Positions 1 to 7,993 are shown, numbered from the stretch's first letter. The stretch is 39,041 nucleotides of DNA from Acidimicrobiia bacterium (GCA_021296345.1 JAGWAN010000042.1:1-39041); one strand, 5' to 3'. The notes: generated from the letters alone by a model not told the origin. Translations and numbers: made by a program.

Positions 1-1589
1 TTCTGCCATTCAAACTGGTTCCGGTGGGTTTCGGGAAGCGTCACTGGGCGTAGCAGGGTGCTGGCGGTTCCTGCCTGGCGTTCTAACGAGGTGAACCGGG
101 GACTTAGATGGTCCTGCTGTGTCGCCAACGCGGCAGCGAGTCGCCACTCTGGGCTGCCATCGTCTAGTTCTGGCCCCCATCGTTTGTGGCTCAGAGGCGG
201 TATAGGCCGCCCGGCAGCCTTGGCAAGTTTGGGGTTGCGGCTGATGATCCATTCCAGAGCAGCAAGCTCAACCAGGAAATTCTGGAGGGGCGCGGGACTG
301 TCCGGCTTCTGTGTCACCTCCAGTTGAGCAGAATCCACACGTCGCATAGCCGACCCCGCGGCCCGGGGGACACGGGCCAACCACGTATCAGGGGTCCTGA
401 GCAGGGATACACGGTCAGCGGGATTCCGTGTCACAACGAAGGACCCCACAGGCGCAGCAAGAGGCGCTTGGCCGAAGCGGACCGCGATGACGTACCTCTC
501 GAAGTGGCTGAGCCCTCTAACCACCCCGAGCGTTCTCAAGGCTTTGGCACCGGCCAAGCCATTGGCCGCCTGCTTGCCACGCCAGGAGAGCCGCCCCTCC
601 GCTATGACGCGGCGAAGTTCGGGCACGGTCATAGAGCGCTGCCAAATGGGCGCCCAGAACTCCCCCTTCACCGTCTCGCCCTCAGCAGCGGAGTAGCCGG
701 CCGGATCGCCGGACACCGTGAACGGCATGGTGGCTAGCCCTTTTGAGCCACCGAACCTCCGTGCTATCCCCGAAACAAAGAACAGAGCGCCCTCCATGCC
801 AAGGACGATGCTCCATAAGTTGGATACGCTCTGAGCACTCCCAAAGGCCGAAGAGTTCATAGTTCCCGCGGAGGCAGGCGAGTACTGACCAACCGCCTTG
901 GCATCCATTGCCGGTCGGCCGTTCCCAAACAGGGCGTGGGAAAGCAGTTCTGTGCTCCGGCTGACCTGTGCAGGATCGAGCAGATCAGATACCGCTTCCA
1001 TATACGAAGTTGCTAGATCAAGCCTTCCAAGATTGCCTCCGGTACCGAGCAACAACGGAAACTGTGGCTTCTTGGCATCTGTGAGCACAACAACTGCATC
1101 TAGCCAGTCGAGTGCCTCGTCAGGGAAGGCAGCTCGGCACGCAGCAAGGAAGGTCGCCTTGTACACGTTGAGCTTGTACTTTTTCGTTCCTCCGGTCTTC
1201 TCTTCCAACTTTTCTTCTAGCCAACCGTCGCGTCGGCCCCGATCCCATACCCGCCTTGCCGCGCTAATGGCTGCTCGGAACGACGCCAACCGTGAGTCCC
1301 CACTGGATTCGATCTGGGCAACAGCCTGTTCGCCTTTCTCGTGTTTCAAGGTCCTGAAACCGCCGCCACCGTTCCATGGGGAAAGCATCGGTGTGGGCTC
1401 GTAGTCCCCCACGAAGAACCTGCTGATGGTCTCTTGGGTGAGATCGCTCTCGATATGGAGTGAGGAGCCGTCCCAATATGAAGTGAGTTCGGGAGCACAC
1501 TGCTCGTGGAGGATGCGTAGAACCCCTAGCGCCTGAAGGTAGGAGAGCAGGGGTGTGGTGCGGCAGCCAACTAGGGCGACGACGGTCAC
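1..1589 (-). CDS. csx17: Csx17 (Cas8u2), type I-G CRISPR large subunit, 3' end beyond window
   Basis: This frame stays open from a GTG at 1589 to the left edge, about 529 residues without a stop. The N-terminus has the Csx17 layout: a 'LLSYLQALGVLRIL' segment, an 'FFVGDYEPTPMLSPWNGGGGF' region (conserved PWNGGxGF around residue 75), then a 'RLASFRAAI' segment. In type I-G systems Csx17 serves as the Cas8-like large subunit of the Cascade effector. The start codon shares four bases (GTGA) with the cas3 stop, so the two are translationally coupled. Family members are usually about 700 residues or more, so the C-terminus and probably csb1, csb2, cas4-cas1 and cas2 lie further left. GC and third-position GC look lower than in the housekeeping genes to the right, as is common for transferred defence loci. 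Family assignment is from recognised motifs, not a search. Confidence 0.88.
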   Translation of the reverse strand, partial: MTVVALVGCRTTPLLSYLQALGVLRILHEQCAPELTSYWDGSSLHIESDLTQETISRFFVGDYEPTPMLSPWNGGGGFRTLKHEKGEQAVAQIESSGDSRLASFRAAISAARRVWDRGRRDGWLEEKLEEKTGGTKKYKLNVYKATFLAACRAAFPDEALDWLDAVVVLTDAKKPQFPLLLGTGGNLGRLDLATSYMEAVSDLLDPAQVSRSTELLSHALFGNGRPAMDAKAVGQYSPASAGTMNSSAFGSAQSVSNLWSIVLGMEGALFFVSGIARRFGGSKGLATMPFTVSGDPAGYSAAEGETVKGEFWAPIWQRSMTVPELRRVIAEGRLSWRGKQAANGLAGAKALRTLGVVRGLSHFERYVIAVRFGQAPLAAPVGSFVVTRNPADRVSLLRTPDTWLARVPRAAGSAMRRVDSAQLEVTQKPDSPAPLQNFLVELAALEWIISRNPKLAKAAGRPIPPLSHKRWGPELDDGSPEWRLAAALATQQDHLSPRFTSLERQAGTASTLLRPVTLPETHRNQFEWQ

Positions 1590-4009
1590 GAGGTCACCAC
1601 CCGCGGGTGGGCGCTGGCACGCCAGTCGGCGGAGCGGACCAGCATCTCCAGCCAGGCTAGACGGAACGGTCCTAGATCGGAACGGTCGCGTAGCGTGAGC
1701 ATCCGCGCGGTGTAGCTGGGCACAGGTCCATCGTCGGAGCCCAGACCTACATGAGCGAGGGATATAGGACCTCCACGGGTTACGGCTCGTGGTATGTCCA
1801 CGTCAGCCGGCACCTTGTCGCCGTCTACGACGCCGAGCGCTATGTCGCAGGCTGCGTTGTCGGGGCAGGGTTCGTCATCCAGGCGGCGGACGCCTAGCCG
1901 GACCCGTCCATGGTGTGCGGCCGTGAGATAAACCACCAAGTCTTTCTCGGCTACCCCTTCCAGGAGTGCCTGTTCCGGGCCTAGCAGCATCAGAGCGGAG
2001 ACGAGGCCGTGTCGGAAGTACCGTCGGGAGTATCGGAGCGAATCTCGCTTGGAGCCCCCTTTGGCGAGCATGACCCCCGATCCGGGTGGGTTGTCGTCTT
2101 TTTCGCTTCGGGTCTTCCTTATAGCGTCTTGGAACACGTCATGTACTTTGCCGAGGTCGTGGTATCTGGCCGCCAGGCGGGCTGCTTGGACCACGGCCGG
2201 TGATAGGTCCAGGTCTCCGAACACCTCAACCATGGCAGCGGCGGTTGCTTCGGTGTCTTCCAGATGTTCCTTCAACGTGAGCCAGGGGGCAGCGTTGCCT
2301 GTGCTGTTGGGGTCGTCTGCTACACACAGGTCGTGCTGGTCGGGTAGGGCACGCTGGTCGGAGGGTTCGTCGACCGCAGGCACATTCTTATTGGACTTTG
2401 AGTCCCAGCCCATCTCGGGTGTGTAACCCCCTACCTTCATGTGGAGCGCCACGGTCAGGTTGGGACGAAGGTCTCCGGGGGCGAGCCGCGTCCAGCGTTC
2501 TCTCTGGCTAGGGACCGCCTTGAAAGCGTGGATGCCAGGCTTCTTGCGCGCTGCCTTCAGGAACCTTCGTAGCTGACCTATCGGACCCCTGCATAGTTCA
2601 GCCGCTGCGGGACCGATATCAGACACGAGGGCACCGTTCTCGACCTCCCGCCAGAGAACGATTACGTCCCTATCTTCCGAGTCGCGAATGAACCGTCCCA
2701 CATCCACATAGTTCCCACCGAGATCGGGCAGCGTGTCGAAAAGCTCCACCAGGTCACGTCTCCGCAACGTCGGAAGCGGAAGTACCTTCGTGGGAACATC
2801 CACAGACGACAGGATCCGAGGCGTCACAACGTCCGGCAGTTGCGTAAGCGCCGTCTCCGCGGTTTGCAGGGCCTCGTCGTCGTAGGGAGCAGCGGACGGG
2901 GGGCGCATCCATAGCATTCGGGCGTTGGTCACCTTGCCATCGCGGTTGCAACGTCCTGCCCGCTGGACGATGGATGACCAGGGCGCCAGATCGGTTAGAA
3001 GAGTCGTAGCGGACAGGTCCAAGCCTGCCTCTACCACCTGGGTAGCGAGCACGACTCGGCCGTTTGAGCCGAGGTCAGCCTCAACGCGAGCGAGGGCGGC
3101 CTCCCGGTCTGCTTGCCGGAAACGAGAATGGATCAGGACGGTCGCAACATCACCTTGGATCTTTCGGATAGCGTTGAACGCAGCCTGCGCACGCTTCACC
3201 GTGTTCACAACAACGAGAGTCAGCGTCCCAGGACGGTGATGCTCGATAGCGAGTTTTGCTACGTGTCCGTCCTTGATTACTTCCCCGGCGCCGAGCGCAC
3301 GTACCGAACGTGGAGCTTCCAGCCGTTCGGCTAGAGACGCATAACCGCGGTCGATTTCGGAGATCTCCACCACTCGGTCAATTACGGGAGCATCGACCGT
3401 CTTGAGCCGTTCGAAGTCCACCGTCGCTGACATCCACATCGTGTGGGTTGGTTGCACAGTGCCGAAGCTGGTACGGAACGCTTGGAGCTGGCGACCCGTG
3501 ATGACGCCGGCGTCCATGAGTTGGGTCTCGTCGAACACCCACTGACATCCAGAGTTGAAAGCTCCGAACGAAATCGGCCAGTTCCACCGGCTGTCCGCGA
3601 AGCCGCGATTGAGCGCCCTAGACAGGAGCATGTCGATCGTTCCGATGAACACCGCATCTCGTTCCGGATGAAGCCGCCAGTCGCGGTCTCTCCAGTCGGA
3701 GCCCCCCATGACGCGGTGAACACCCAACTCACTCGGCTGGAGGCCCAGAGCGTGTCGCCATTTGACGAACCTATCGAACGTCTGATCCACGAGCGTGCGC
3801 ATTGGTAGGGCATACACAAGCCATCTCGGGGTCTCCTTCCGGGCGGAATGCCGTCGTCTCCACATCCATGCCAGCCCTGCCGCCTCGGTCTTTCCGCAGC
3901 CCGTATCGACACGCAGCACGTCCGGGAGTCCGTCGGCTGCCAGCCGCGACTGATAGGGGTACGGGGCGTAGCCGGTTGCGTCGTGGAAGAAGCGGCCGAA
4001 GTCTGTCAT
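1586..4009 (-). CDS. cas3: Cas3 helicase-nuclease with C-terminal HD domain, type I-G
   Basis: The protein is about 807 residues. It starts with an SF2 helicase: Walker A 'DTGCGKTEAA' near residue 35, DExx-type motif 'VFDETQLM' near 160, 'MSAT' near 193, and motif VI 'QRAGRCNR' near 350. A C-terminal HD nuclease domain follows, with 'RYHDLGKVHDVF' (HD at about 617) and 'AAHHGRVRLG' near 700. HD after the helicase is the type I-G (I-U) order; other Cas3 proteins usually carry HD first. It unwinds and degrades target DNA marked by the effector complex. I chose ATG 4009 because it overlaps the stop of a mini-ORF (ATGA) and gives an N-terminus 'MTDFGRFF'. A GTG at 4033, eight codons upstream, is the alternative. 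Its stop overlaps the start of csx17. All nuclease and helicase motifs I can check are intact. Confidence 0.93.
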   Translation of the reverse strand: MTDFGRFFHDATGYAPYPYQSRLAADGLPDVLRVDTGCGKTEAAGLAWMWRRRHSARKETPRWLVYALPMRTLVDQTFDRFVKWRHALGLQPSELGVHRVMGGSDWRDRDWRLHPERDAVFIGTIDMLLSRALNRGFADSRWNWPISFGAFNSGCQWVFDETQLMDAGVITGRQLQAFRTSFGTVQPTHTMWMSATVDFERLKTVDAPVIDRVVEISEIDRGYASLAERLEAPRSVRALGAGEVIKDGHVAKLAIEHHRPGTLTLVVVNTVKRAQAAFNAIRKIQGDVATVLIHSRFRQADREAALARVEADLGSNGRVVLATQVVEAGLDLSATTLLTDLAPWSSIVQRAGRCNRDGKVTNARMLWMRPPSAAPYDDEALQTAETALTQLPDVVTPRILSSVDVPTKVLPLPTLRRRDLVELFDTLPDLGGNYVDVGRFIRDSEDRDVIVLWREVENGALVSDIGPAAAELCRGPIGQLRRFLKAARKKPGIHAFKAVPSQRERWTRLAPGDLRPNLTVALHMKVGGYTPEMGWDSKSNKNVPAVDEPSDQRALPDQHDLCVADDPNSTGNAAPWLTLKEHLEDTEATAAAMVEVFGDLDLSPAVVQAARLAARYHDLGKVHDVFQDAIRKTRSEKDDNPPGSGVMLAKGGSKRDSLRYSRRYFRHGLVSALMLLGPEQALLEGVAEKDLVVYLTAAHHGRVRLGVRRLDDEPCPDNAACDIALGVVDGDKVPADVDIPRAVTRGGPISLAHVGLGSDDGPVPSYTARMLTLRDRSDLGPFRLAWLEMLVRSADWRASAHPRVVTS

Positions 4010-4074
4010 GTCACGTCGAAGTGTCGACCGCACGGTCCAGACGCAGGCGCCGCACGCGGCTTACGATCCGCCAT
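4006..4074 (-). CDS. Mini-ORF (22 aa) coupled to cas3 start
   Basis: An ATG at 4074 lies 11 nt after a perfect AGGAGG (4086-4091 on the plus strand as CCTCCT). It opens a 22-codon frame beginning 'MADRKPRAAPAS' that ends in TGA overlapping the cas3 ATG as ATGA. cas3 has no Shine-Dalgarno sequence of its own at that ATG, so ribosomes finishing this frame could re-initiate on cas3. The peptide resembles nothing I recognise. It may be only a translational leader, or the GTG at 4033 may be the real cas3 start and this frame meaningless. Confidence 0.35.
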   Translation of the reverse strand: MADRKPRAAPASGPCGRHFDVT

Positions 4075-4363
4075 CGTCCCAGCGTCCTCCTTCGGTACCA
4101 GTCAGGGGCAGGCTACTAACCGCTTGTGACACTCTCTTGACGTGGGCGTTCGGCTCAGTCGGATCCATGTCCGATGCTGTGTCAAAAGGCGCATCCGAAA
4201 CTTCCTCCGAGTACGCGTCGGTTGATCTGTAGCAGGATGGACATCGGGGAAGACTGGTCTCGCCCCAGGAGTCGATCCGATCGGTATCTGACTTGTGCTG
4301 ACGCCATGCCCAGTACTCGTGCTGGAGACCGCCGGAGGCCATCTGTCGCAGGATCAATCCCAT
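4061..4363 (-). CDS. Hypothetical protein upstream of cas3
   Basis: This is a 100-residue frame with mixed acidic/polar composition and a single 'CPSC' pair around residue 42; I recognise no family. It ends 13 bases inside the mini-ORF that precedes cas3, so the arrangement is operon-like and it could be a small accessory gene of the CRISPR locus. Third-position GC is only moderately high, similar to csx17 and lower than in the housekeeping genes. No convincing Shine-Dalgarno sequence precedes the ATG at 4363. It may be chance open frame within the cas leader. Confidence 0.35.
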   Translation of the reverse strand: MGLILRQMASGGLQHEYWAWRQHKSDTDRIDSWGETSLPRCPSCYRSTDAYSEEVSDAPFDTASDMDPTEPNAHVKRVSQAVSSLPLTGTEGGRWDDGGS

Positions 4364-4417
4364 GGAGACGGACGATACCTAATAGCACGGCTAACGGTCA
4401 AGAACAAGAAGGTAGCT

Positions 4418-4492
4418 GGTGGAACCCGGGATTGGCTGCTCCGGTGGACAACACGCCTAACGGTCAACCCGCAATGGAGCCCGGGTTCCACC
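4418..4492. repeat. 13-bp perfect inverted repeat plus 11-bp direct repeat
   Basis: GGTGGAACCCGGG at 4418-4430 is matched by its exact reverse complement CCCGGGTTCCACC at 4480-4492, leaving a 49-nt loop. The same stretch carries CTAACGGTCAA twice, at 4391-4401 and 4457-4467 (66 bp apart). The right arm lies inside the frame of the decayed small gene on the minus strand. It could be a terminator-like or protein-binding element, or a remnant of insertion. No T-run follows either arm. Confidence 0.6.
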
Positions 4493-4717
4493 AAGGTTCA
4501 GGATACACAGCATCCAAGCCCACCTACACACGGCTTGGGCAGTGGACAGGCATGACGAAGCCGTGAGCAGCCAATTCGTTAGGCTGAGTCTCCGTCGGGT
4601 CCGGCTGATGATGGACCATTCGACCTTCAACAGAGCGTGAGCGATATTGATCTCGGCCTTCACCTGCACCGCCTCGCCGCGGGTGTCCACGTACCCTCGA
4701 TAGCAGCGGCCTTCCAT
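4457..4717 (-). pseudogene. Decayed paralogue of the small membrane protein at 5165-5368
   Basis: The first 43 residues align with the intact gene at 5165-5368: both carry GYV near residue 8, then AV, IA.ALL, E.S.IS.TR in register, about 13 identities over 31 positions. At DNA level the GCCGCTGCTATCGAGGG segment matches the AAATEG codons of the intact copy but in another frame, and the frame is restored one base later. After the TR pair similarity ends, and the C-terminus runs on for 43 unrelated residues instead of forming the paralogue's membrane helix. The upstream leader is also shared: TTTACTCACGG at 4756-4746 and ATGACTAGGAAGG from 4733. I read it as a decaying tandem duplicate. A diverged functional copy is possible. 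Confidence 0.55.
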
Positions 4718-4962
4718 TTTCCTTCCTAGTCATGCTGACGGGCGCCCGTGAGTAAATGCTGGGGTAACCGTCACACGGGCACCCGCGGGGTCACTGGATG
4801 GTGCGGCGGGTGGTCTTGGGATAAGACGAGGCAGTAGCGGCGTGTTAGCGATCAGGTGAAGGGAACCCGAGGCATGGCATTCGGACTGCAAGTGTCACTA
4901 CCATTACAGTCTCAGCGTTGGACGCACGCGGTAGTGATGGGGGATATGAAGGGGGAGTACGT

Positions 4963-5133
4963 ATGGATGTGGTAGCGATTACAGCTGTTGGTTGCATAGT
5001 GGTTATCTCACTCAACCTGTTCACCGTGGTGATGAGCCGGCGCGACAGGGTGGGGGAGCGTCTGGGACAGTTGGAGCAGCGGGTTGCCCGGATCGAGGGT
5101 CATCTACGTGTAGGCGCCGGCGACGTCACGTGA
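4963..5133 (+). CDS. Small membrane protein with short coiled-coil tail
   Basis: This is a 56-residue frame. Residues 3-24 form one hydrophobic helix ('VVAITAVGCIVVISLNLFTVVM'-like), followed by a charged 'RRDRVGERLGQLEQRVARIEG' heptad-like segment, so a single-pass membrane anchor with a cytoplasmic coiled coil is the likely topology. I chose the ATG at 4963 because GGGGGAG sits 5 nt upstream; an in-frame ATG at 4918 would add 15 low-complexity residues. It is convergent with the small membrane gene at 5165-5368, 31 bp away, and lies between that gene and its decayed copy. Function unknown; small TM plus coiled-coil proteins occur in phage and defence islands, but nothing here proves that role. 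Confidence 0.55.
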   Translation: MDVVAITAVGCIVVISLNLFTVVMSRRDRVGERLGQLEQRVARIEGHLRVGAGDVT

Positions 5134-5164
5134 CGATTCCCTCACGGGCGGGGCCATCCGGCGG

Positions 5165-5368
5165 CTAGGGGTTGGCCAGGGTTAGGGCGATGGACACTGT
5201 TGTGGCTACGTATGCGACGGACAGCCCCACCATGATGCCGATTGTCCAGCGGGTTTGGCTGATGTTGGACCGCTCGAACCTCAGCAGGGCCTCTGCGATC
5301 GTGGCCTGAGTCTCGGTTCGTACGGCATCGGCATGGGCTTGGACGTAGCCCTCGGTGGCAGCAGCCAT
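5165..5368 (-). CDS. Small single-pass membrane protein, intact paralogue
   Basis: This 67-residue protein has an amphipathic charged N-terminal half ('AVRTETQATIAEALLRFERS') and a C-terminal hydrophobic helix from about residue 43 to 64, ending 'TLANP'. An AAGGGAG Shine-Dalgarno sequence precedes the ATG. Its leader (TTTACTCACGG at 5419-5409, ATGACTAGAAAGG from 5388) is repeated in front of the decayed paralogue at 4717, so promoter and leader were duplicated with the gene. The N-terminal helix plus membrane segment would suit an oligomer-forming or holin-like accessory protein, but I do not recognise the family. Confidence 0.6.
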   Translation of the reverse strand: MAAATEGYVQAHADAVRTETQATIAEALLRFERSNISQTRWTIGIMVGLSVAYVATTVSIALTLANP

Positions 5369-5491
5369 ACCACTCCCTTTCTAGTCATCCGGATTCACGC
5401 GCCGTCTACCGTGAGTAAAGGCCGTGGGGCTGACGAATGGGCTGCGCCGGTGGCGGTACGGGTGCCGAGAATGTGGCAAGATCGGGGGGAT

Positions 5492-6109
5492 ATGACGGGT
5501 TCTGGAAGTGTTGCCGGGGACTTGCCGGAGGGTGCGGAGGAAGAGTTCACCTCGGCGGAGGAAGAATTCACCTCCCTGGTGGGGCGGTTGCTGGTGGCGA
5601 TGCCCGGGATGGTCGATCCCAACTTCAGTCGGACGGTGGTGCTGATGATCGAGCACACCCCGGAGGGGGCGGTCGGGTTGGTGCTGAACCGGCCTACGGA
5701 GGCCGATCTGCTGGACCATCTGCCCGGGTGGTGGACAGCAGCGGCGAATCCGCGGGTGGTGTTCGCGGGCGGTCCGGTTGGTGAGGGCGGAGGCTTGGGA
5801 CTGGCCAGGGGCGCCGGGACGGAGCCGCTGGAAGGGTGGCCGGAGGTGGTGGGTGTCCGGGTGGTCGATCTGGAGGCCGAGCCGGGCGTCGACTCCGGTC
5901 TGGAGGCACGGGTCTTCTCCGGCTACAGCGGGTGGGGTCCCGGGCAGCTCGAATCCGAGCTCGAGGCTCGGGGATGGTTCGTGGTCGATGGTCAGCCCGA
6001 GGACGTGTTCACCCCCCAACCCGAGAATCTGTGGGAAGAGGTGCTGAGGCGGGCAGGTGGCCGGTACGCCTTTTTCTCCACCTACCCGGAGAACCCTCGA
6101 CTCAACTAG
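5492..6109 (+). CDS. yqgE: YqgE/AlgH (UPF0301) family protein
   Basis: The protein is 205 residues. The family core starts about residue 28: 'GRLLVAMPGMVDPNFSRTVVLMIEH' followed by 'GAVGLVLNRP', then 'FAGGPVGEGG' and a C-terminal 'VFSGYSGWGPGQLESEL' with 'GWFVVDGQPEDVF'. These are the diagnostic UPF0301/AlgH segments. The biochemical role of the family is unsettled. I chose ATG 5492 because GGGGGG sits just upstream; the ATG at 5471 has no such signal. The N-terminus before the core is longer than usual and contains a fresh-looking 21-bp tandem duplication (5534-5554 and 5555-5575, two mismatches) that repeats AEEEFTS. Confidence 0.92.
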   Translation: MTGSGSVAGDLPEGAEEEFTSAEEEFTSLVGRLLVAMPGMVDPNFSRTVVLMIEHTPEGAVGLVLNRPTEADLLDHLPGWWTAAANPRVVFAGGPVGEGGGLGLARGAGTEPLEGWPEVVGVRVVDLEAEPGVDSGLEARVFSGYSGWGPGQLESELEARGWFVVDGQPEDVFTPQPENLWEEVLRRAGGRYAFFSTYPENPRLN

Positions 6110-6192
6110 TGGTCTGCAGGCAGCTTTCCTCGCCGTGTCCCCCTGTCACGTGGCCGAACGGCTACCGGTGCCGGCACTAGGGTATCCCGACA

Positions 6193-7254
6193 GTGCGTTC
6201 CACCGACCCGGACCTCCTCAAGGAATACACCCTCAAGATCTGGCATTACAAGCAGGGCGAGGTGGTCAGCCTCATGGTCCACCTGGGGGATCGGCTCGGC
6301 CTCTATCGGGCCCTGGCCGGCGGCGGGGAGGTGACCTCCGATGAGTTGGCCGAGCGGACCGGCCTGTCGGAGCGCTTTGTGCGGGAATGGCTCCTCGGCC
6401 AGGCCGCCGCCGGGCTGATCGAGCGCTCGCCCGACACCGGGTTCTCGCTCAGCGCCGAGGCCGAGGAGGTGCTGGTCAACGACGACTCCCTCTCCTTCTC
6501 CGCCGGCGCCTTCATCGGAGGGTTCCAACCCGAACGCATCGAGGAGATGGTCAACGCCTTCCACACCGGCATCGGGGTCACCTACCACCAGCTGGGCAAG
6601 CGGGTGGCCAGCCAGGTGGACCGCATGAACAGGACCTGGGTGGGCCCCTTCCTGCTGGAGCAGGTACTCCCCTGCGTGGACGGCCTGGTCGGGAAGCTGG
6701 AGGCCGGGTGCCGGGTGGCCGAGGTGGGGAGCGGTGGGGGCATCACCGTCCGAGCCCTGGCCGAACGATTTCCTGCCAGCACCGTGGATGGCTACGAGCC
6801 GTCCGGCATCGCCTGCTCCCGGGCCCGCCGCCGGACCCGCGACCTACCCAACGCCACCATGCACCAGGCCGGGGGGGAGAGCCTGGCGGGTGACGGCCGG
6901 TACGATCTGGTGCTCGCTCTCGACTGCATGCATGACGTGCCCTTCCCGGATCGCATCGCAGCCGCGGTCCGGCGATCGCTGAAGGACGGAGGGGTGTGGC
7001 TGATCAAGGACGTGCATTGCTCCGGCGTGTTCGAGGACAACCTGAAGAACCCCATGCTGGCCATGCAGTACGGCTACAGCCTGTCGGCATGCCTGCTATC
7101 GGCCGCCTCCGAGGAGGGCGCGGCCGGGCTGGGCACCCTAGGATTCCACCCGGCCGAAGCGGAACGCATCATCAGGGAGGCCGGTTTCACCTCCTTGCGG
7201 AAGTTCCGCCTCGACGACGATCCCACCCACAACTACTACGAGGTCCGTCCATGA
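6193..7254 (+). CDS. SAM-dependent methyltransferase with N-terminal winged helix (Rv2258c-like)
   Basis: This is a 353-residue protein. Residues 15-85 form a winged-helix-like dimerisation domain ('SLMVHLGDRLGLYRAL', 'TSDELAERTGLSERFVREWL'). A Rossmann methyltransferase domain follows from about 165: glycine-rich SAM loop 'VAEVGSGGGITVRAL', acidic 'VDGYEPSG', then 'DLVLALDCMHDVPFP' and 'LKDGGVWLIKDVHCSG'. Length and layout match the mycobacterial Rv2258c type of class I methyltransferase, whose substrate is not established. It starts at a GTG with no clear Shine-Dalgarno sequence, so translation may be leaderless or the start uncertain. It is 34 bp upstream of the next gene on the same strand and probably cotranscribed. 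Confidence 0.85.
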   Translation: MRSTDPDLLKEYTLKIWHYKQGEVVSLMVHLGDRLGLYRALAGGGEVTSDELAERTGLSERFVREWLLGQAAAGLIERSPDTGFSLSAEAEEVLVNDDSLSFSAGAFIGGFQPERIEEMVNAFHTGIGVTYHQLGKRVASQVDRMNRTWVGPFLLEQVLPCVDGLVGKLEAGCRVAEVGSGGGITVRALAERFPASTVDGYEPSGIACSRARRRTRDLPNATMHQAGGESLAGDGRYDLVLALDCMHDVPFPDRIAAAVRRSLKDGGVWLIKDVHCSGVFEDNLKNPMLAMQYGYSLSACLLSAASEEGAAGLGTLGFHPAEAERIIREAGFTSLRKFRLDDDPTHNYYEVRP

Positions 7255-7288
7255 CCGCCCCCGCCCGTGAAGCGAAGCGCCGCCGCAC

Positions 7289-7867
7289 ATGGCAGTAGAC
7301 ATCGCCGGCTTTATCACCGATATGAAGGCCCATGCGGTCGACCACGGGTTCCATGTGCACGCCGAGCGCCATTTCATCGAGTCAATCTCGCTGGGCCAGG
7401 CCTGGGAGGTGGACCTGCATCCGGAGGAGGCCTGCGAGGGACCGCTGGAGATGCTGATGGTGCTCGAGGTGGAACCCAGGGTGATCCTGGCCTTCGAGGA
7501 CCTGATGGCGCAGCATCTCGAGATCGACGAGGAGCAGGAAAGCCAGCTGGAGCTGCCTTTGTTCTTCAAGTGGGCCTTGCCACCGCTACCCAACCCTCCC
7601 GATCTGCTCATCCTGGCCACCGAGCTGGCCGGGGTCTCGGGGACGACCCTGCCGGTGGAGGTGTCCGCCACCGACACGTTCATGTCGGTGACCGACCCGG
7701 CCCGGCGGAGCCTGTCGCTGGTGGGCCGGCTCGACTTCCGGATCCGGGACATGTTCCTCCGGGAGGTCAACGTGTGCGACGTCCTCGAATGCGCCCACGG
7801 TCTGAGCATGTGGCTCCTCGAGCAGTCGGAGTCCTGGCTGGAGGGGTCGGAACCCCCCAACCTATGA
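7289..7867 (+). CDS. Hypothetical protein, 192 aa
   Basis: An acidic, soluble protein with no signal peptide or membrane segment and good codon use for this genome, so I take it as a real gene. Visible features are an N-terminal 'MAVDIAGFITDMKAHAVDHGF', an acidic centre ('LEIDEEQESQLELPLFF'), a 'PPLPNPPDLLILATELAG' stretch and a C-terminal 'VCDVLECAHGLSMWLLEQ'. I do not recognise the family. It follows the methyltransferase by 34 bp on the same strand, suggesting one transcript; the downstream end faces the repeat pair at 7930-8093. Confidence 0.72.
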   Translation: MAVDIAGFITDMKAHAVDHGFHVHAERHFIESISLGQAWEVDLHPEEACEGPLEMLMVLEVEPRVILAFEDLMAQHLEIDEEQESQLELPLFFKWALPPLPNPPDLLILATELAGVSGTTLPVEVSATDTFMSVTDPARRSLSLVGRLDFRIRDMFLREVNVCDVLECAHGLSMWLLEQSESWLEGSEPPNL

Positions 7868-7929
7868 GCCCACCGGGACCGGCCAGCAGGACACCGCCCG
7901 ACTCTCGGTCCGGTTGGTCCTCGCCGAGA

Positions 7930-7993
7930 GTTTTAGCCTTAGAAGTCGCTTACGTCAGAATAAAACTACGAAAACCCTGACCGAAAACCTCGG
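7930..7993 (+). repeat. 64-bp repeat, copy 1
   Basis: It begins GTTTTAGCCTTAGAAGT and ends CTGACCGAAAACCTCGG. It is nearly identical to copy 2 at 8031-8093, with about five substitutions and one A fewer in copy 2. Internally GTTTTA and TAAAAC form a short inverted pair. The stretch is visibly richer in A+T than the flanking genes. Together with the base before it, the first 12 bases (AGTTTTAGCCTT, 7929-7940) recur inverted at 9827-9838, just before the AlbA_2 gene start. Confidence 0.9.

Noticed and set aside
4100..4960. CRISPR array upstream of cas3
   Set aside because: No regularly spaced 28-37-bp repeats; the only direct repeat is 11 bp, present twice.
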